A DNA stretch of 50,937 nucleotides. Source: Opitutus sp. GTDB lineage: Bacteria > Verrucomicrobiota > Verrucomicrobiia > Opitutales > Opitutaceae. Made by a program: the position numbers and the translations under genes. Of this stretch, positions 31,495 through 39,665 are shown piece by piece (within the stretch, counting starts at the first letter, position 1; every line of letters begins with the position of its first letter). The stretch covers positions 1 through 50,937 of the forward strand of contig PNJQ01000020.1 in the NCBI GenBank assembly GCA_013821985.1, given 5' to 3'. Under the pieces are notes generated by a model. It made no database searches. It saw only the letters and a program-made list of their open reading frames with translations, and was not told the origin of the DNA.

Positions 31495-33711
31495 ATGCCG
31501 AACCGCCTCGCCACCGAGAAATCGCCCTACCTGCGCCAGCACGCCGAGAATCCCGTCGCGTGGTTTCCGTGGGGCGACGAAGCGTTCGCAAAGGCGCGCG
31601 CCGAGCAGAAGCCGGTCTTCCTTAGCATCGGCTACTCGACCTGTCATTGGTGCCACGTGATGGCACACGAATCGTTCGAGAACGCCGCCGTCGCGCAGGT
31701 GCTCAATGCCGATTACATCTCGATCAAGGTCGATCGCGAGGAGCGCCCCGACCTCGACCGGCTCTACATGACCTACGTGCAACAAACCACGGGCCACGGC
31801 GGCTGGCCAATGAGCGTGTGGCTCACGCCCGAAGGGAAACCCTTTCACGGCGGCACGTATTTTCCGCCCGATGACCGGCACGGCCGGCCCGGTTTTGTCA
31901 CGATTCTTCGCGCCATCACGCAGCACTGGGCCAACGAGCGCGCGAAGATCGAAGCCGGCGCCGAGGAAATCGTGCAGGCGCTCCGTCGCTACGCCACCGA
32001 GGGCCCGGCCCGCGAAGTGAAAGACGGCGCGGCTGAGCCGCCGTTGCACGAGGCCGCGGGCGCGGCGTTCGACAAGTGCTTCCAATATTTCTACGAGGCA
32101 CACGATCCGGTGCGCGGCGGTTTCGGCGGCGCGCCGAAATTTCCGCGTGCGGCCACGCTGAATTTTCTCTTTCGCGTCGCCGCGCTCCAAGGCGCGCAGT
32201 CCGAAGCGGGGGCTGAGGCGGTGAAAATGGCCGCGGGCACGCTGCAACGCATGGCCGAGGGCGGTATTCACGATCACCTCGGCGGTGGCTTTCACCGTTA
32301 CTCAGTCGATGACCGCTGGCACGTGCCGCACTTCGAGAAGATGCTCTACGATCAGGCGCAAATCGCGCTGAACTACCTCGAGGCGCGACAGGCGACGGGA
32401 GTGGAGGTTTACGCGTGGGTGGCGCGCGGCATCTTCGACTACGTGGCGCGCGACCTCACGCATCCGCGCGGCGGCTTCTATTCGGCGGAAGACGCCGATT
32501 CCAGCGTGCCGATGGCCGGGCCGCAGGGGAATAGGGCAGGCGGCCCGCCGGCCAGCGGCGGCGCTACACCCAAACCGGAGCACGCCGAGGGCGCGTTCTA
32601 CGTTTGGACCAAAGACGAGATCGACGCCGTGCTCGGTGCCGACGCGGAGTTTTTCAACGCGCACTTCGGTGTCCGCGCGGGCGGCAACGTCCACGAGGAT
32701 CCGCAAGGCGAGTTCAAGGGCAAGAACGTGCTCATGCAGCAACGCCCGCTCGCGCGCACCGCGCAGGATTTCAAACTCGAGCTGCCGGCCGCTGCGGAAA
32801 AATTGCTCACCTGCTTGGAGAAACTTCGCGTGATTCGCGCCCAGCGTCCGCGTCCGCCTCTCGACGACAAGATCATCACCGCGTGGAACGGCCTGATGAT
32901 TTCCGCCTTGGCGAAAGGTCATCAGGTGCTCGAGGGCGCGGCGCGTCCGGACGACTCGCCCTACCTGCAGGCGGCGACGCGGGCAGCGGAGTTTTTGCGC
33001 GCAGAACTGTGGGATGAAGAATCCACGACGCTCTACCGCTCGTGGCGCGAAGGGCGCAGCGACATCCCGGGATTCGCGGAGGACTACGCCTTTCTCATCC
33101 AAGGACTGCTCGATCTTTACGAAGCCGGCTTCGAGGTGCGCTGGTTGCAATGGGCGGAGCAACTTCAGGCCCGGATGGACGCGCTTTTTTGGGACGACTC
33201 GCGTGGCGGGTATTTCAACTCCCGCGCGGACGATGCGAGTGTCGTCGTGCGGTTGAAGGAGGACTACGACGGCGCGGAGCCGGCGCCGAACTCCGTCGCG
33301 ACGATGAATCTGGTGCGTCTCGACTGGATGCTCGGCTTGTCCGGCGCGCGCGACAAGGCGCTCGCGACGGTCGGGGCGTTTCGCACGCAATGGTCGAGCC
33401 ACCCGCACGCGCTGCCGCAGATGTTGTGCGCGCTGGAACTCGCGCTCGAGCCGCCACGCACGGTCGTGCTCGCGGGCGACGCGTCCACCGTCGAATTCCG
33501 CGCGCTCACCGCTGCGTTGCACGCGCAACTTGGACACCGCCGCGCGCTGCTGCATGCCGATGGTGGGGTGGCGCAGCGCTGGCTGGCAGAGCGGCGGGCT
33601 TACCTGGCCGCGCTGGCTCCGCAAGGCGGGCCGGCTACGGCGTTTGTCTGCGAGGAGTTTGCCTGCCGGGAGCCCGTGAACACGCCCGCCGCGCTGCGCG
33701 CGTTGCTCTGA
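31495..33711 (+). CDS. yyaL: Thioredoxin-domain protein YyaL (SSP411/spermatogenesis-associated 20-like)
   Basis: The 738-aa product has an N-terminal thioredoxin-like domain with STCHWCHVM (Cys50, Cys53) and an (alpha/alpha)6-barrel-like domain resembling glycosyl hydrolase/epimerase folds. The conserved N-terminal segment [19 protein letters not shown] and the C-terminal CEEFACREP fit the family. The molecular role is unknown, with redox or sugar-related activity proposed. ATG 31495 is chosen over TTG 31483. Residues about 343-358 look like a repeat-derived insertion between EDADSSVPM and [13 protein letters not shown]. Confidence 0.93.
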   Translation: MPNRLATEKSPYLRQHAENPVAWFPWGDEAFAKARAEQKPVFLSIGYSTCHWCHVMAHESFENAAVAQVLNADYISIKVDREERPDLDRLYMTYVQQTTGHGGWPMSVWLTPEGKPFHGGTYFPPDDRHGRPGFVTILRAITQHWANERAKIEAGAEEIVQALRRYATEGPAREVKDGAAEPPLHEAAGAAFDKCFQYFYEAHDPVRGGFGGAPKFPRAATLNFLFRVAALQGAQSEAGAEAVKMAAGTLQRMAEGGIHDHLGGGFHRYSVDDRWHVPHFEKMLYDQAQIALNYLEARQATGVEVYAWVARGIFDYVARDLTHPRGGFYSAEDADSSVPMAGPQGNRAGGPPASGGATPKPEHAEGAFYVWTKDEIDAVLGADAEFFNAHFGVRAGGNVHEDPQGEFKGKNVLMQQRPLARTAQDFKLELPAAAEKLLTCLEKLRVIRAQRPRPPLDDKIITAWNGLMISALAKGHQVLEGAARPDDSPYLQAATRAAEFLRAELWDEESTTLYRSWREGRSDIPGFAEDYAFLIQGLLDLYEAGFEVRWLQWAEQLQARMDALFWDDSRGGYFNSRADDASVVVRLKEDYDGAEPAPNSVATMNLVRLDWMLGLSGARDKALATVGAFRTQWSSHPHALPQMLCALELALEPPRTVVLAGDASTVEFRALTAALHAQLGHRRALLHADGGVAQRWLAERRAYLAALAPQGGPATAFVCEEFACREPVNTPAALRALL
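32521..32570. repeat. REP-like GC-rich insertion inside the yyaL coding region
   Basis: This stretch contains the palindrome GGCGGCCCGCC and ends in GGCGCTACACC, a layout like the other GTAG...CTACA elements (compare 49141-49219). It encodes an in-frame Gly/Pro/Ala/Ser-rich loop between two conserved family segments. The assignment as a REP is tentative. Confidence 0.45.
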
Positions 33712-33733
33712 AGCACGGTGGATTTTCCGCCGC

Positions 33734-34216
33734 TTACTTGTCCTCGGCGGCGCGCAGGACGGGCGCCTCGTCCGCGCTGTCCGCCGCGGGGAGCAGGTCG
33801 CAAATGGAACGCAAAATCGCAAGGAGCTCGGGACGCCGGGCGGCCAGCTCGAGCAGCCGGATGTCGCCCTCCCGGAGGCCGGCGCGACGCACGGTTTCCG
33901 TCAAGCTGGCGGTGGCGCGATTCGTGGAGCGCTGGTAGGTGGCAATCTTTTGCCGCGCCAGGCCGAGCCGTGCCGGATCCGCGAGATCGAGTCCGCTGAG
34001 CGACTCGAGCCAGAGCAGTGCGAGGCTCGCCAGTTCCGGCGAGTCGGAAGCATAACCCATTTTGGTGACGAGCCGCGCCAGAGTGGCGAATTTCACCGGC
34101 CGGCCGCCTTCGACGTTCACGACGGTGTTGCGATGCACCCGCGCCAGCCGGGCCAACGCCTCGTGGCTGAGGCCTTTCTGCTCCCGCAGTTGCCGGAAAA
34201 ACGCCGTGTATTGCAT
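33734..34216 (-). CDS. XRE-family helix-turn-helix regulator
   Basis: The 160-aa product has an N-terminal HTH_3-type domain (about 4-60: LREQKGLSHEALARLARVHRNTVVNVEGG). A C-terminal region (about 65-160) is helix-rich and of unknown fold. It probably controls its own gene: the upstream region has an inverted repeat CACAC...GTGTG at 34297-34311. It converges with the yyaL-like gene. Confidence 0.88.
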   Translation of the reverse strand: MQYTAFFRQLREQKGLSHEALARLARVHRNTVVNVEGGRPVKFATLARLVTKMGYASDSPELASLALLWLESLSGLDLADPARLGLARQKIATYQRSTNRATASLTETVRRAGLREGDIRLLELAARRPELLAILRSICDLLPAADSADEAPVLRAAEDK

Positions 34217-34409
34217 CCGCTGGCTGGATGCCGGGAGCGGTGCGGGATGTCAACGCGACCGCAGGCAGCATCGCCGAGGTTGACAAAATTAAGGCGCACA
34301 CAAATGGTGTGTTCCAGCAATGCCAGCTAACCACCGCCTGGGCCGGACGGGGGCAGGGGCGCGTGAGTCGGTCCGGCGCGTTCATGCCCAGCGGCTGCTT
34401 GTGGTTTTG
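34217..34409. other. Intergenic region with candidate promoter and operator
   Basis: The region between the XRE gene and the small ORF at 34410 has a TTGACA hexamer on the plus strand (34280-34285) and another on the minus strand (34248-34253). A 5-bp inverted repeat lies at 34297-34311 in a lower-GC patch. No -10 of quality was found for either. No gene is evident here. Confidence 0.35.
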
Positions 34410-34550
34410 ATGAGCGTCTGCATGCGCTTGCGCCGGCTGCAACGCGGAGAGAGCCGCGCCGCGTGCCTCGACGTGCGCCGCTGGCTGGCGGACGTGCGGA
34501 AGAGAGAGGCGCTGCGACCGGCCGCCCCACGGAAGCGAGGTGCACGATGA
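34410..34550 (+). CDS. Possible small basic protein (46 aa) coupled to the receiver gene
   Basis: An Arg-rich 46-aa product with high G/C at third codon positions. Its stop overlaps the ATG of the receiver gene (ATGA at 34547-34550). That overlap is the main support; no homology or motif is recognised. It may be a leader peptide for translational coupling or chance. Confidence 0.33.
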   Translation: MSVCMRLRRLQRGESRAACLDVRRWLADVRKREALRPAAPRKRGAR

Positions 34551-34984
34551 TCGACGCCATCACCGCGGAGAAACTGAGCGGCATCCGCCTGCTGATCGTG
34601 GACGACAACTCGGCACTCGCCGCCCTCCTCGTCGATGCGTTTCGCCTCGCCGGGTGCGACGTCGATGCCGCAGGCGACGTCGGCGCGACGCTGCAACTCG
34701 CGACGCGGCATCGTTGGTCGGCTGCGGTGCTCGATATCGATTTGCCGGACGGCAACGGCTTGGAGTTGCTGCAGACGCTGCGCGCCGGCGGCCCCCCGGG
34801 CGGACTGCCGGCGGTGTTCATCACGGGCCGGCCCGACGCCGCGCGGGTGCGTCAGGTTGCGGCGCTGGGTCACGCGCTGTTGCTCCCGAAGCCATTCGAC
34901 CGGCGCGAAATCACCGCCGCCGTCGCCTTGCTGCTGACCCGGGCAGCGGCGGCGAATCGCGCCGGTAAGATCGGGCCCGCCTGA
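34547..34984 (+). CDS. Stand-alone response regulator receiver
   Basis: The 145-aa product is a single receiver domain (about 13-135): LLIVDDNSA acidic pocket, phospho-acceptor Asp in AVLDIDLPDG (first Asp), and Lys in LLLPKPFDRREI. No output domain is present. It starts after a GAGG ribosome-binding site (34537-34540). No kinase is adjacent; the orphan receiver may signal through protein contacts. The XRE gene is divergent. Its stop codon abuts the stop codon of the convergent phosphodiesterase gene (TGATCA). Confidence 0.9.
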   Translation: MIDAITAEKLSGIRLLIVDDNSALAALLVDAFRLAGCDVDAAGDVGATLQLATRHRWSAAVLDIDLPDGNGLELLQTLRAGGPPGGLPAVFITGRPDAARVRQVAALGHALLLPKPFDRREITAAVALLLTRAAAANRAGKIGPA

Positions 34985-36217
34985 TCAGCGCCGCAGCGCC
35001 GCGCGGGCCAGACGATCGTCGCCCTCGTTCGGTGCGGCCTGGATGCCGAGCAGCGCGCACAGCAATTCATAAACGTGGAGGTTGCTGACCTCGGCGATTG
35101 CGTGGCGCGATTTGAACGCGGGCCCGTGGGCGAGGAAAAGCGCGCCCATGTTCGGCAGCTCCGGGTCCCAGCCGTGCGAGCCACGCGGGTAATTGAGGCG
35201 CAACCTAGGCCAGCCCATCTTGCTCTCGATCATCCACTCGTCGTCGGCCAGGAGCACGACGGGCGGAATGCGCTCGCTGCTGCGGTAGTGCAAATGCGCC
35301 GGCACCTCCTCGCGCAGATAAACCTGCACGTGCGGCGGCGCCTTGGTGCGGATGCTGGCGACGAGTTCCGCGGGCGTCACGGTGCCGGGTTTCGGCCGCA
35401 CACCGCCATTGGGGCCGAGCGACTCGATCTGCACCTGCGAAACGTTCATCAAGTCTTCGACGAAGACCACGCGCTCCGGCGAGGTTTCGGACATGCCGTG
35501 GTCGGCTACCACGACGAGATTCGTGCGCGAGCGAAGGCCGCGTTGTTCGAGTCCGGCCAGGAGACGAGCGACGGCGTCGTCGGCCTCCCGCACCGCCGCG
35601 GCCGTCTCGGGTGCGCGCGGCCCGAAGGTATGTCCCACGGTGTCCACCAGGTCGAAGTAGAGCGTGAAGAATTTCGGTCGCTCGCCCACGGGCATGTCGA
35701 GCCACGCCAGCAGGCCATCGACGCGTTGCGCACAAGTGAGTTTTTTCTCAAAGGGCTTGAACAGCGTCGGGCGCCGGCCCTGCAGCTCGGCCTCCGAGCC
35801 CGGCCAGAAGTAGCAGGCGCTGCGCACGCCCTGTTTCTCGGCCGTGATCCAGATCGGCTCGCCGCGCTCCCACCAGAACGTCTCGGACTTGGTCATGTTG
35901 AACATCTCGCTCCGCGCGGGATCCCAAAACCAGTTCGCCACGATGCCGTGTGTTTCCGGCCGCAGGCCGGTGACGAGCGTGTAATGATTCGGAAAGGTCT
36001 TCGACGGAAACGACGGGTTCATCCGGCGTGCGTGGACGCCCTCGCGCGCGAGCTGCCGCAGCGCCGGGGAAGGGTGCAGGTCGAGGTAGTCCCAGCGGTA
36101 ACCGTCGATCGACAGCAGAATCACGATCTCGTCTTCGCCGGCCCCACGGGACGGCAGGCCGGTGCAGGATGAAACCAACCCGACAACGACCAGCAGCGCA
36201 GAAGCAACGAACCGCAT
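34985..36217 (-). CDS. Nucleotide pyrophosphatase/phosphodiesterase-like lipoprotein (alkaline phosphatase superfamily)
   Basis: The 410-aa product starts with a lipoprotein signal peptide (acylated Cys18 in GLVSSC). The catalytic domain is of the NPP/ENPP type: first-metal Asp38 in SIDGYRWDYL, nucleophile Thr74 in SFPSKTFPNH, DLVDTVGHTFGP, VVADHGMS and GSHGWDPELPNMGALF. It is probably attached to a membrane and hydrolyses phosphodiester or pyrophosphate bonds of nucleotides. ATG 36217 is preferred to an upstream start at 36280 because it begins the signal sequence. It converges with the receiver gene with no spacer. Confidence 0.92.
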   Translation of the reverse strand: MRFVASALLVVVGLVSSCTGLPSRGAGEDEIVILLSIDGYRWDYLDLHPSPALRQLAREGVHARRMNPSFPSKTFPNHYTLVTGLRPETHGIVANWFWDPARSEMFNMTKSETFWWERGEPIWITAEKQGVRSACYFWPGSEAELQGRRPTLFKPFEKKLTCAQRVDGLLAWLDMPVGERPKFFTLYFDLVDTVGHTFGPRAPETAAAVREADDAVARLLAGLEQRGLRSRTNLVVVADHGMSETSPERVVFVEDLMNVSQVQIESLGPNGGVRPKPGTVTPAELVASIRTKAPPHVQVYLREEVPAHLHYRSSERIPPVVLLADDEWMIESKMGWPRLRLNYPRGSHGWDPELPNMGALFLAHGPAFKSRHAIAEVSNLHVYELLCALLGIQAAPNEGDDRLARAALRR

Positions 36218-36282
36218 GGCGCCGGACTCTAGGATTGGCGCGAGACGCAGCAATGCGCATTGTGCCGGCGACCCGCTCACCG

Positions 36283-36501
36283 ATGAATCCTGCCGATACC
36301 GAACGACTCACCCGACTCGAGGAGCGCTACGCTCATCTGCAACGACACCAAGCGGAGCAGGACAAGGTGATGCTCGAACTCGCCGAGGAACTCGCACGCG
36401 TGAAGCAGGAATTGGCGGTGCTGCGGGCGCAATCTTCACCCGGACCGAGCGCGTCCCGCAGCGAAGACGTGCTCCCGGACGAGCGTCCGCCGCACTATTG
36501 A
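36283..36501 (+). CDS. slyX: SlyX family protein
   Basis: The 72-aa product is a small coiled-coil protein (about 7-50: RLTRLEERYAHLQRHQAEQDKVM) ending in DERPPHY, the characteristic PPHY C-terminus of SlyX. Function is unknown in general. It is divergent from the phosphodiesterase gene (65 bp apart). Confidence 0.85.
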   Translation: MNPADTERLTRLEERYAHLQRHQAEQDKVMLELAEELARVKQELAVLRAQSSPGPSASRSEDVLPDERPPHY

Positions 36502-36591
36502 GCGCGCGCGATTTCACTTCGCCAGGGCGAACGCCGGACACGTGAGGCCCAGGCACGCGAAGCTTTGGGCCAGCGCGCCCGCTGCTGTTTT

Positions 36592-36613
36592 GGAGGAGCC
36601 TGCTTGCCGGTGA
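36592..36613. repeat. Single diverged REP copy
   Basis: The sequence GGAGGAGCCTGCTTGC matches the start of the 16573-16644 element and then diverges. It lies in the SlyX-coiled-coil intergenic region, where no gene is seen (36502-36681). Confidence 0.6.
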
Positions 36614-36681
36614 ATGAACCCAGGTGACGGCTGCGGCTCGTCGCCGATCGAGGCTCGGAGTTCCCGCGCCCCGATGGTGCC

Positions 36682-38121
36682 TCAAAACATCGCCGTCACT
36701 TCGGTGTGGCGGCCGGCTTCGAGGACGAGTTCGCCGGTGAGGGCGGCCGTCTCATCGTTCTTATAGAGTTTGCAGCGCACCGGGCCGGCGGCGTCGTGCG
36801 TGGACCAGCCCCATTTGCCGATCGAGACGAACTGCATCGGAATGCCTTGGTCCCACGACAGGCCGGGACCGTCGCCGCGAATGAACAGCTTGTTGCCAAT
36901 GCCGATGTAGGCGGTCGCGAGCAGGCGGGTGGCGCCGTCGGAGGAAGTCGATGACTCAGCCGGACCGGCGGCGGGCGATTCGGACGATTCGTCATCGGCG
37001 GGCGCCGGAGGTTGGACTGTGGTCGCACTCTCGCTGGGGGTCATGGATGCCGGAGGCGCCGCGGGAGCAGACTCGGGTTCGGCTGCATGCGCGGTGCCGT
37101 TGGTCGCGCTGTCGGACACGCCGGACATCGCCGCGAGCGTCTCCTCGGGCTTCGGCTTGCGTGGGGCGCGCGGCTTCCTCGACTTCGGTGGCTCGACGTC
37201 AGCCGCGCCGGAATTGGCAGCGGGCGCAGCGGTCTCGATCGCAACGGACGACTCGGGAACAGAGGGGGATTCGCTTGCCGCCGGCGACGGCTCGTCGGTC
37301 CCAGGCCGGCCGCTCTCGTCGGCGGAGGCGGCGCCTTGCGGTTTGTCCTGTGGCGCTGGTCGGTGAGCGGCGACATCGGTGCCTTTCGCTTCCGGCACCA
37401 CGGGAGGCGGTGCGGCGACGGCGGCGGGCGCGGCGCGCAGGCCACTGGCGGCACTTTTTAGCGCGGCGATTTTGGCGTCGAGCTCGCGCAGGGCAGCGGC
37501 GACCTGTGCGTCGAATTTCGCGGCGGCGTCGGTGGAGCCGGCCTGCAGCTTGGCGAGCGCGGCTTCGGCGGCGGTGAGCTGTTTGCGCGTGGCGACTTCG
37601 AGCGCGGTCCAGTCGGCGGCGGCTTTGGAAATTTTTTCGGCGACGGCCTTGAGCTGATCGCCGTTGGCGGCGCGGAGTTGCTCAAGTTCGGTTTCGAGGG
37701 CCTCCCGGTCGCTCTCCTCGCGCGCGGCGAGGGTCTCGTTGAATTCCGCCAGCTTCTCCTGCATGCGATAAGGGAGCGTCTCGGCATCGCGGGCGGATTT
37801 GTGCACGGCCTCCTCGACCGCCTTGATGTGCGCGGCGGCGCGCGCGAGGCTCTCGCCGCCGGCATGGAGGCGCGCGGCCTGTTCGTTCATGCGCTCGCGT
37901 TCGCGCTGGACGAATTCCGCGCTATCCGCGGCGTAGTCGATGAGGAACGGCACAAGGCCAATGACCGCGGCGAGGGCGGCACAGAGGACCGCGCTCACGA
38001 ACGGCAGTGGCGCGTAAGGGTCCTTGGCAAACGAGACGATGAGAAACGCGATGAGCAGCAGGCCGGCGTCAATCGCGAGGAAGATCCACTTCGGGAGGCG
38101 GGGAGCGGGTTCGAGATTCAT
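36682..38121 (-). CDS. Two-TM coiled-coil protein with C-terminal CBM-like domain
   Basis: The 479-aa product has two N-terminal membrane helices (about 11-32 and 40-62) and a long Ala/Glu/Lys-rich coiled coil (about 65-230). A Pro/Ala/Ser-rich linker (about 235-400) follows, then a compact C-terminal domain (about 405-479): LFIRGDGPGLSWDQGIPM, SIGKWGW, CKLYKNDE and HTEVTAMF. The latter resembles the strand pattern of starch/glycogen-binding CBM20/48-type domains, but this is by eye only. It could be a membrane scaffold. No known family name is assigned. Confidence 0.8.
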   Translation of the reverse strand: MNLEPAPRLPKWIFLAIDAGLLLIAFLIVSFAKDPYAPLPFVSAVLCAALAAVIGLVPFLIDYAADSAEFVQRERERMNEQAARLHAGGESLARAAAHIKAVEEAVHKSARDAETLPYRMQEKLAEFNETLAAREESDREALETELEQLRAANGDQLKAVAEKISKAAADWTALEVATRKQLTAAEAALAKLQAGSTDAAAKFDAQVAAALRELDAKIAALKSAASGLRAAPAAVAAPPPVVPEAKGTDVAAHRPAPQDKPQGAASADESGRPGTDEPSPAASESPSVPESSVAIETAAPAANSGAADVEPPKSRKPRAPRKPKPEETLAAMSGVSDSATNGTAHAAEPESAPAAPPASMTPSESATTVQPPAPADDESSESPAAGPAESSTSSDGATRLLATAYIGIGNKLFIRGDGPGLSWDQGIPMQFVSIGKWGWSTHDAAGPVRCKLYKNDETAALTGELVLEAGRHTEVTAMF

Positions 38122-38246
38122 GGGGCGGGTCGCGCGCTGGGCTCGTTTTCCCTCGGAGAGCTCCACTTCTCAAGGCTAATTCCGCGGGAGAGGGGCTGGA
38201 TTGCGCCTTGTGCGACCCGAAGTTCGGCGCATCTTCGCGGGCAGCG

Positions 38247-38510
38247 ATGAATTTTCCCCACTTCGTGCGGATCGATCGGGAAGGAAGGAGCGGCGACAAG
38301 CACTACGTCGTCCACACGCACAACCCGCAGTTCACGGTCGAACTCTCGCCCGACCGCGATGCGCCGGACAAAGTCGGCGGCGGCGTGCTCAAGCGCGTGT
38401 GTGTCCCCAATTCCTGGGCGGGCGACTACGGCAAATATTCCAAACTGCTGACGAAGGCGCAGGAGTTTTTCGCCCAGTCCGCTCCGGACGGTTCGCCCCG
38501 CCGGGCGTGA
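38247..38510 (+). CDS. Small conserved-looking protein, unknown (87 aa)
   Basis: The 87-aa product MNFPHFVRIDREGRSG... has alternating hydrophobic and charged residues consistent with a small alpha/beta fold (KHYVVHTHNPQFTVEL, RVCVPNSWAGDYGKYSKLL). No membrane segment or motif is identified. It is divergent from the coiled-coil gene. ATG 38247 is used; an upstream in-frame start would add 13 residues. Confidence 0.68.
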   Translation: MNFPHFVRIDREGRSGDKHYVVHTHNPQFTVELSPDRDAPDKVGGGVLKRVCVPNSWAGDYGKYSKLLTKAQEFFAQSAPDGSPRRA

Positions 38511-38565
38511 GTGGCGCCGTCTGATTGTGCCGGCGGGAGGAGCTCCGTTGCGGTCGTTTATGCGC

Positions 38566-38937
38566 TCATCGCAGCGCGCGCCAGATCGCGCCGAGGAGCG
38601 ACAGCAGCATGCCGATGCGGATGGAGCCTTCGAACGTGAGGATGACAAGCGTCCACTTCAGGCTCGAGCTTGCGCGGAGCGCGTAGGCGACGGAGCTGAC
38701 CGCGAGCAGCACGAAGCCTTGCGCGCGGCCAACCGGGTGGAGCAGCAGCGTCACCATCCAGAGATAATACACCACGAGCCCGCCGCCCCAAGCCGCCGCC
38801 ATCCAGTTCGGCATTGGCAGCTCGCGCGGATTTGCGTTGGCGCGGATGTGACGGACGCCGAGGTAACGCTCGCCGAGGACGAGCTGCCACAGCTCGAACG
38901 CAAGAAACAGCGGTGCGAGCAACACGAACGGGTTCAC
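38566..38937 (-). CDS. Small membrane protein, unknown (123 aa)
   Basis: The 123-aa product has about four hydrophobic segments (3-20, 47-66, 73-88, 93-115) and a polar loop RYLGVRHIRANANPRELPMP between the first two. No family is recognised. It is divergent from the sigma factor gene with 79 bp between starts. Confidence 0.75.
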   Translation of the reverse strand: MNPFVLLAPLFLAFELWQLVLGERYLGVRHIRANANPRELPMPNWMAAAWGGGLVVYYLWMVTLLLHPVGRAQGFVLLAVSSVAYALRASSSLKWTLVILTFEGSIRIGMLLSLLGAIWRALR

Positions 38938-39016
38938 GCGGCCAGCATCGGCGGGCCGTGGCGGGGCGCCAGAGTTTTTTCGCGGAGCGCGTGCGCGTCA
39001 TGGGGGATTTTGCCGC

Positions 39017-39628
39017 TTGAGCGCGCCGCACCCGGCCGCATCGTCGCCGGGCGTGGGTGACATCACGCTAATCCTCGGCCGGGTGCGCGAAGGCGACGCG
39101 GCGGCGGCGAACGAGTTGATGGACCGCGTCTATGCCGAGTTGCGCCAGCTCGCCGCGGCGAAGCTCGCGCGCGAACGCGCCGGGCAGACGCTGCAACCCA
39201 CCGCGCTCGTCCACGAGGCCTGGCTGCGTCTCGGCGGCGACGAGCAGCCCGCATGGCAAAACCGGCGTCATTTTCTCGCCGCCGCCGCCGAGGCGATGCG
39301 CCGCATCCTCATCGACCGTGCGCGGCAACGCCAAGCGGTGCGCCACGGCGCCGGGCTCGAGCGGCTGGAACTTGAATCGGCGGACATTCCGCAGGCGCTG
39401 CCCGACGACCGCCTCGTCGCGCTGAGCGAGGCGCTCGACCGCCTGGCCGAGGTCGCGCCGGAAAAAGCGGAGTTGGTGAAGCTCCGCTATTTCACCGGGC
39501 TCACGCTCGAGCAGGTGGCCGACACGCAGGGCATTTCGCACGCGATGGCAAAGCGCTGGTGGACGTTCGCGCGCGCCTGGTTGCTGCACGAAATGCAGGA
39601 ATCCTCGCGCATCGGCGAAAAAGCCTGA
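39017..39628 (+). CDS. ECF-type RNA polymerase sigma factor (PF07638-like, kinase-associated)
   Basis: Alternative sigma factor of about 203 aa. Region 2 is at about 18-85 (ANELMDRVYAELRQLAAAKL, LQPTALVHEAWLRL, HFLAAAAEAMRRILIDRARQRQ). Region 4 is at about 135-190 (PEKAELVKLRYFTGLTLEQVADTQGISHAMAKRWWTFARAW). This matches the PF07638 group that is usually encoded beside Ser/Thr kinases, as here. TTG 39017 overlaps the stop of a 6-codon upstream ORF; GTG 39053 is an alternative start. The start is uncertain. No anti-sigma gene is nearby. Confidence 0.9.
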   Translation: MSAPHPAASSPGVGDITLILGRVREGDAAAANELMDRVYAELRQLAAAKLARERAGQTLQPTALVHEAWLRLGGDEQPAWQNRRHFLAAAAEAMRRILIDRARQRQAVRHGAGLERLELESADIPQALPDDRLVALSEALDRLAEVAPEKAELVKLRYFTGLTLEQVADTQGISHAMAKRWWTFARAWLLHEMQESSRIGEKA

Positions 39629-39665
39629 GCCGTTGCCCCACCGGATTACGCCTGAATCTCTGCCG

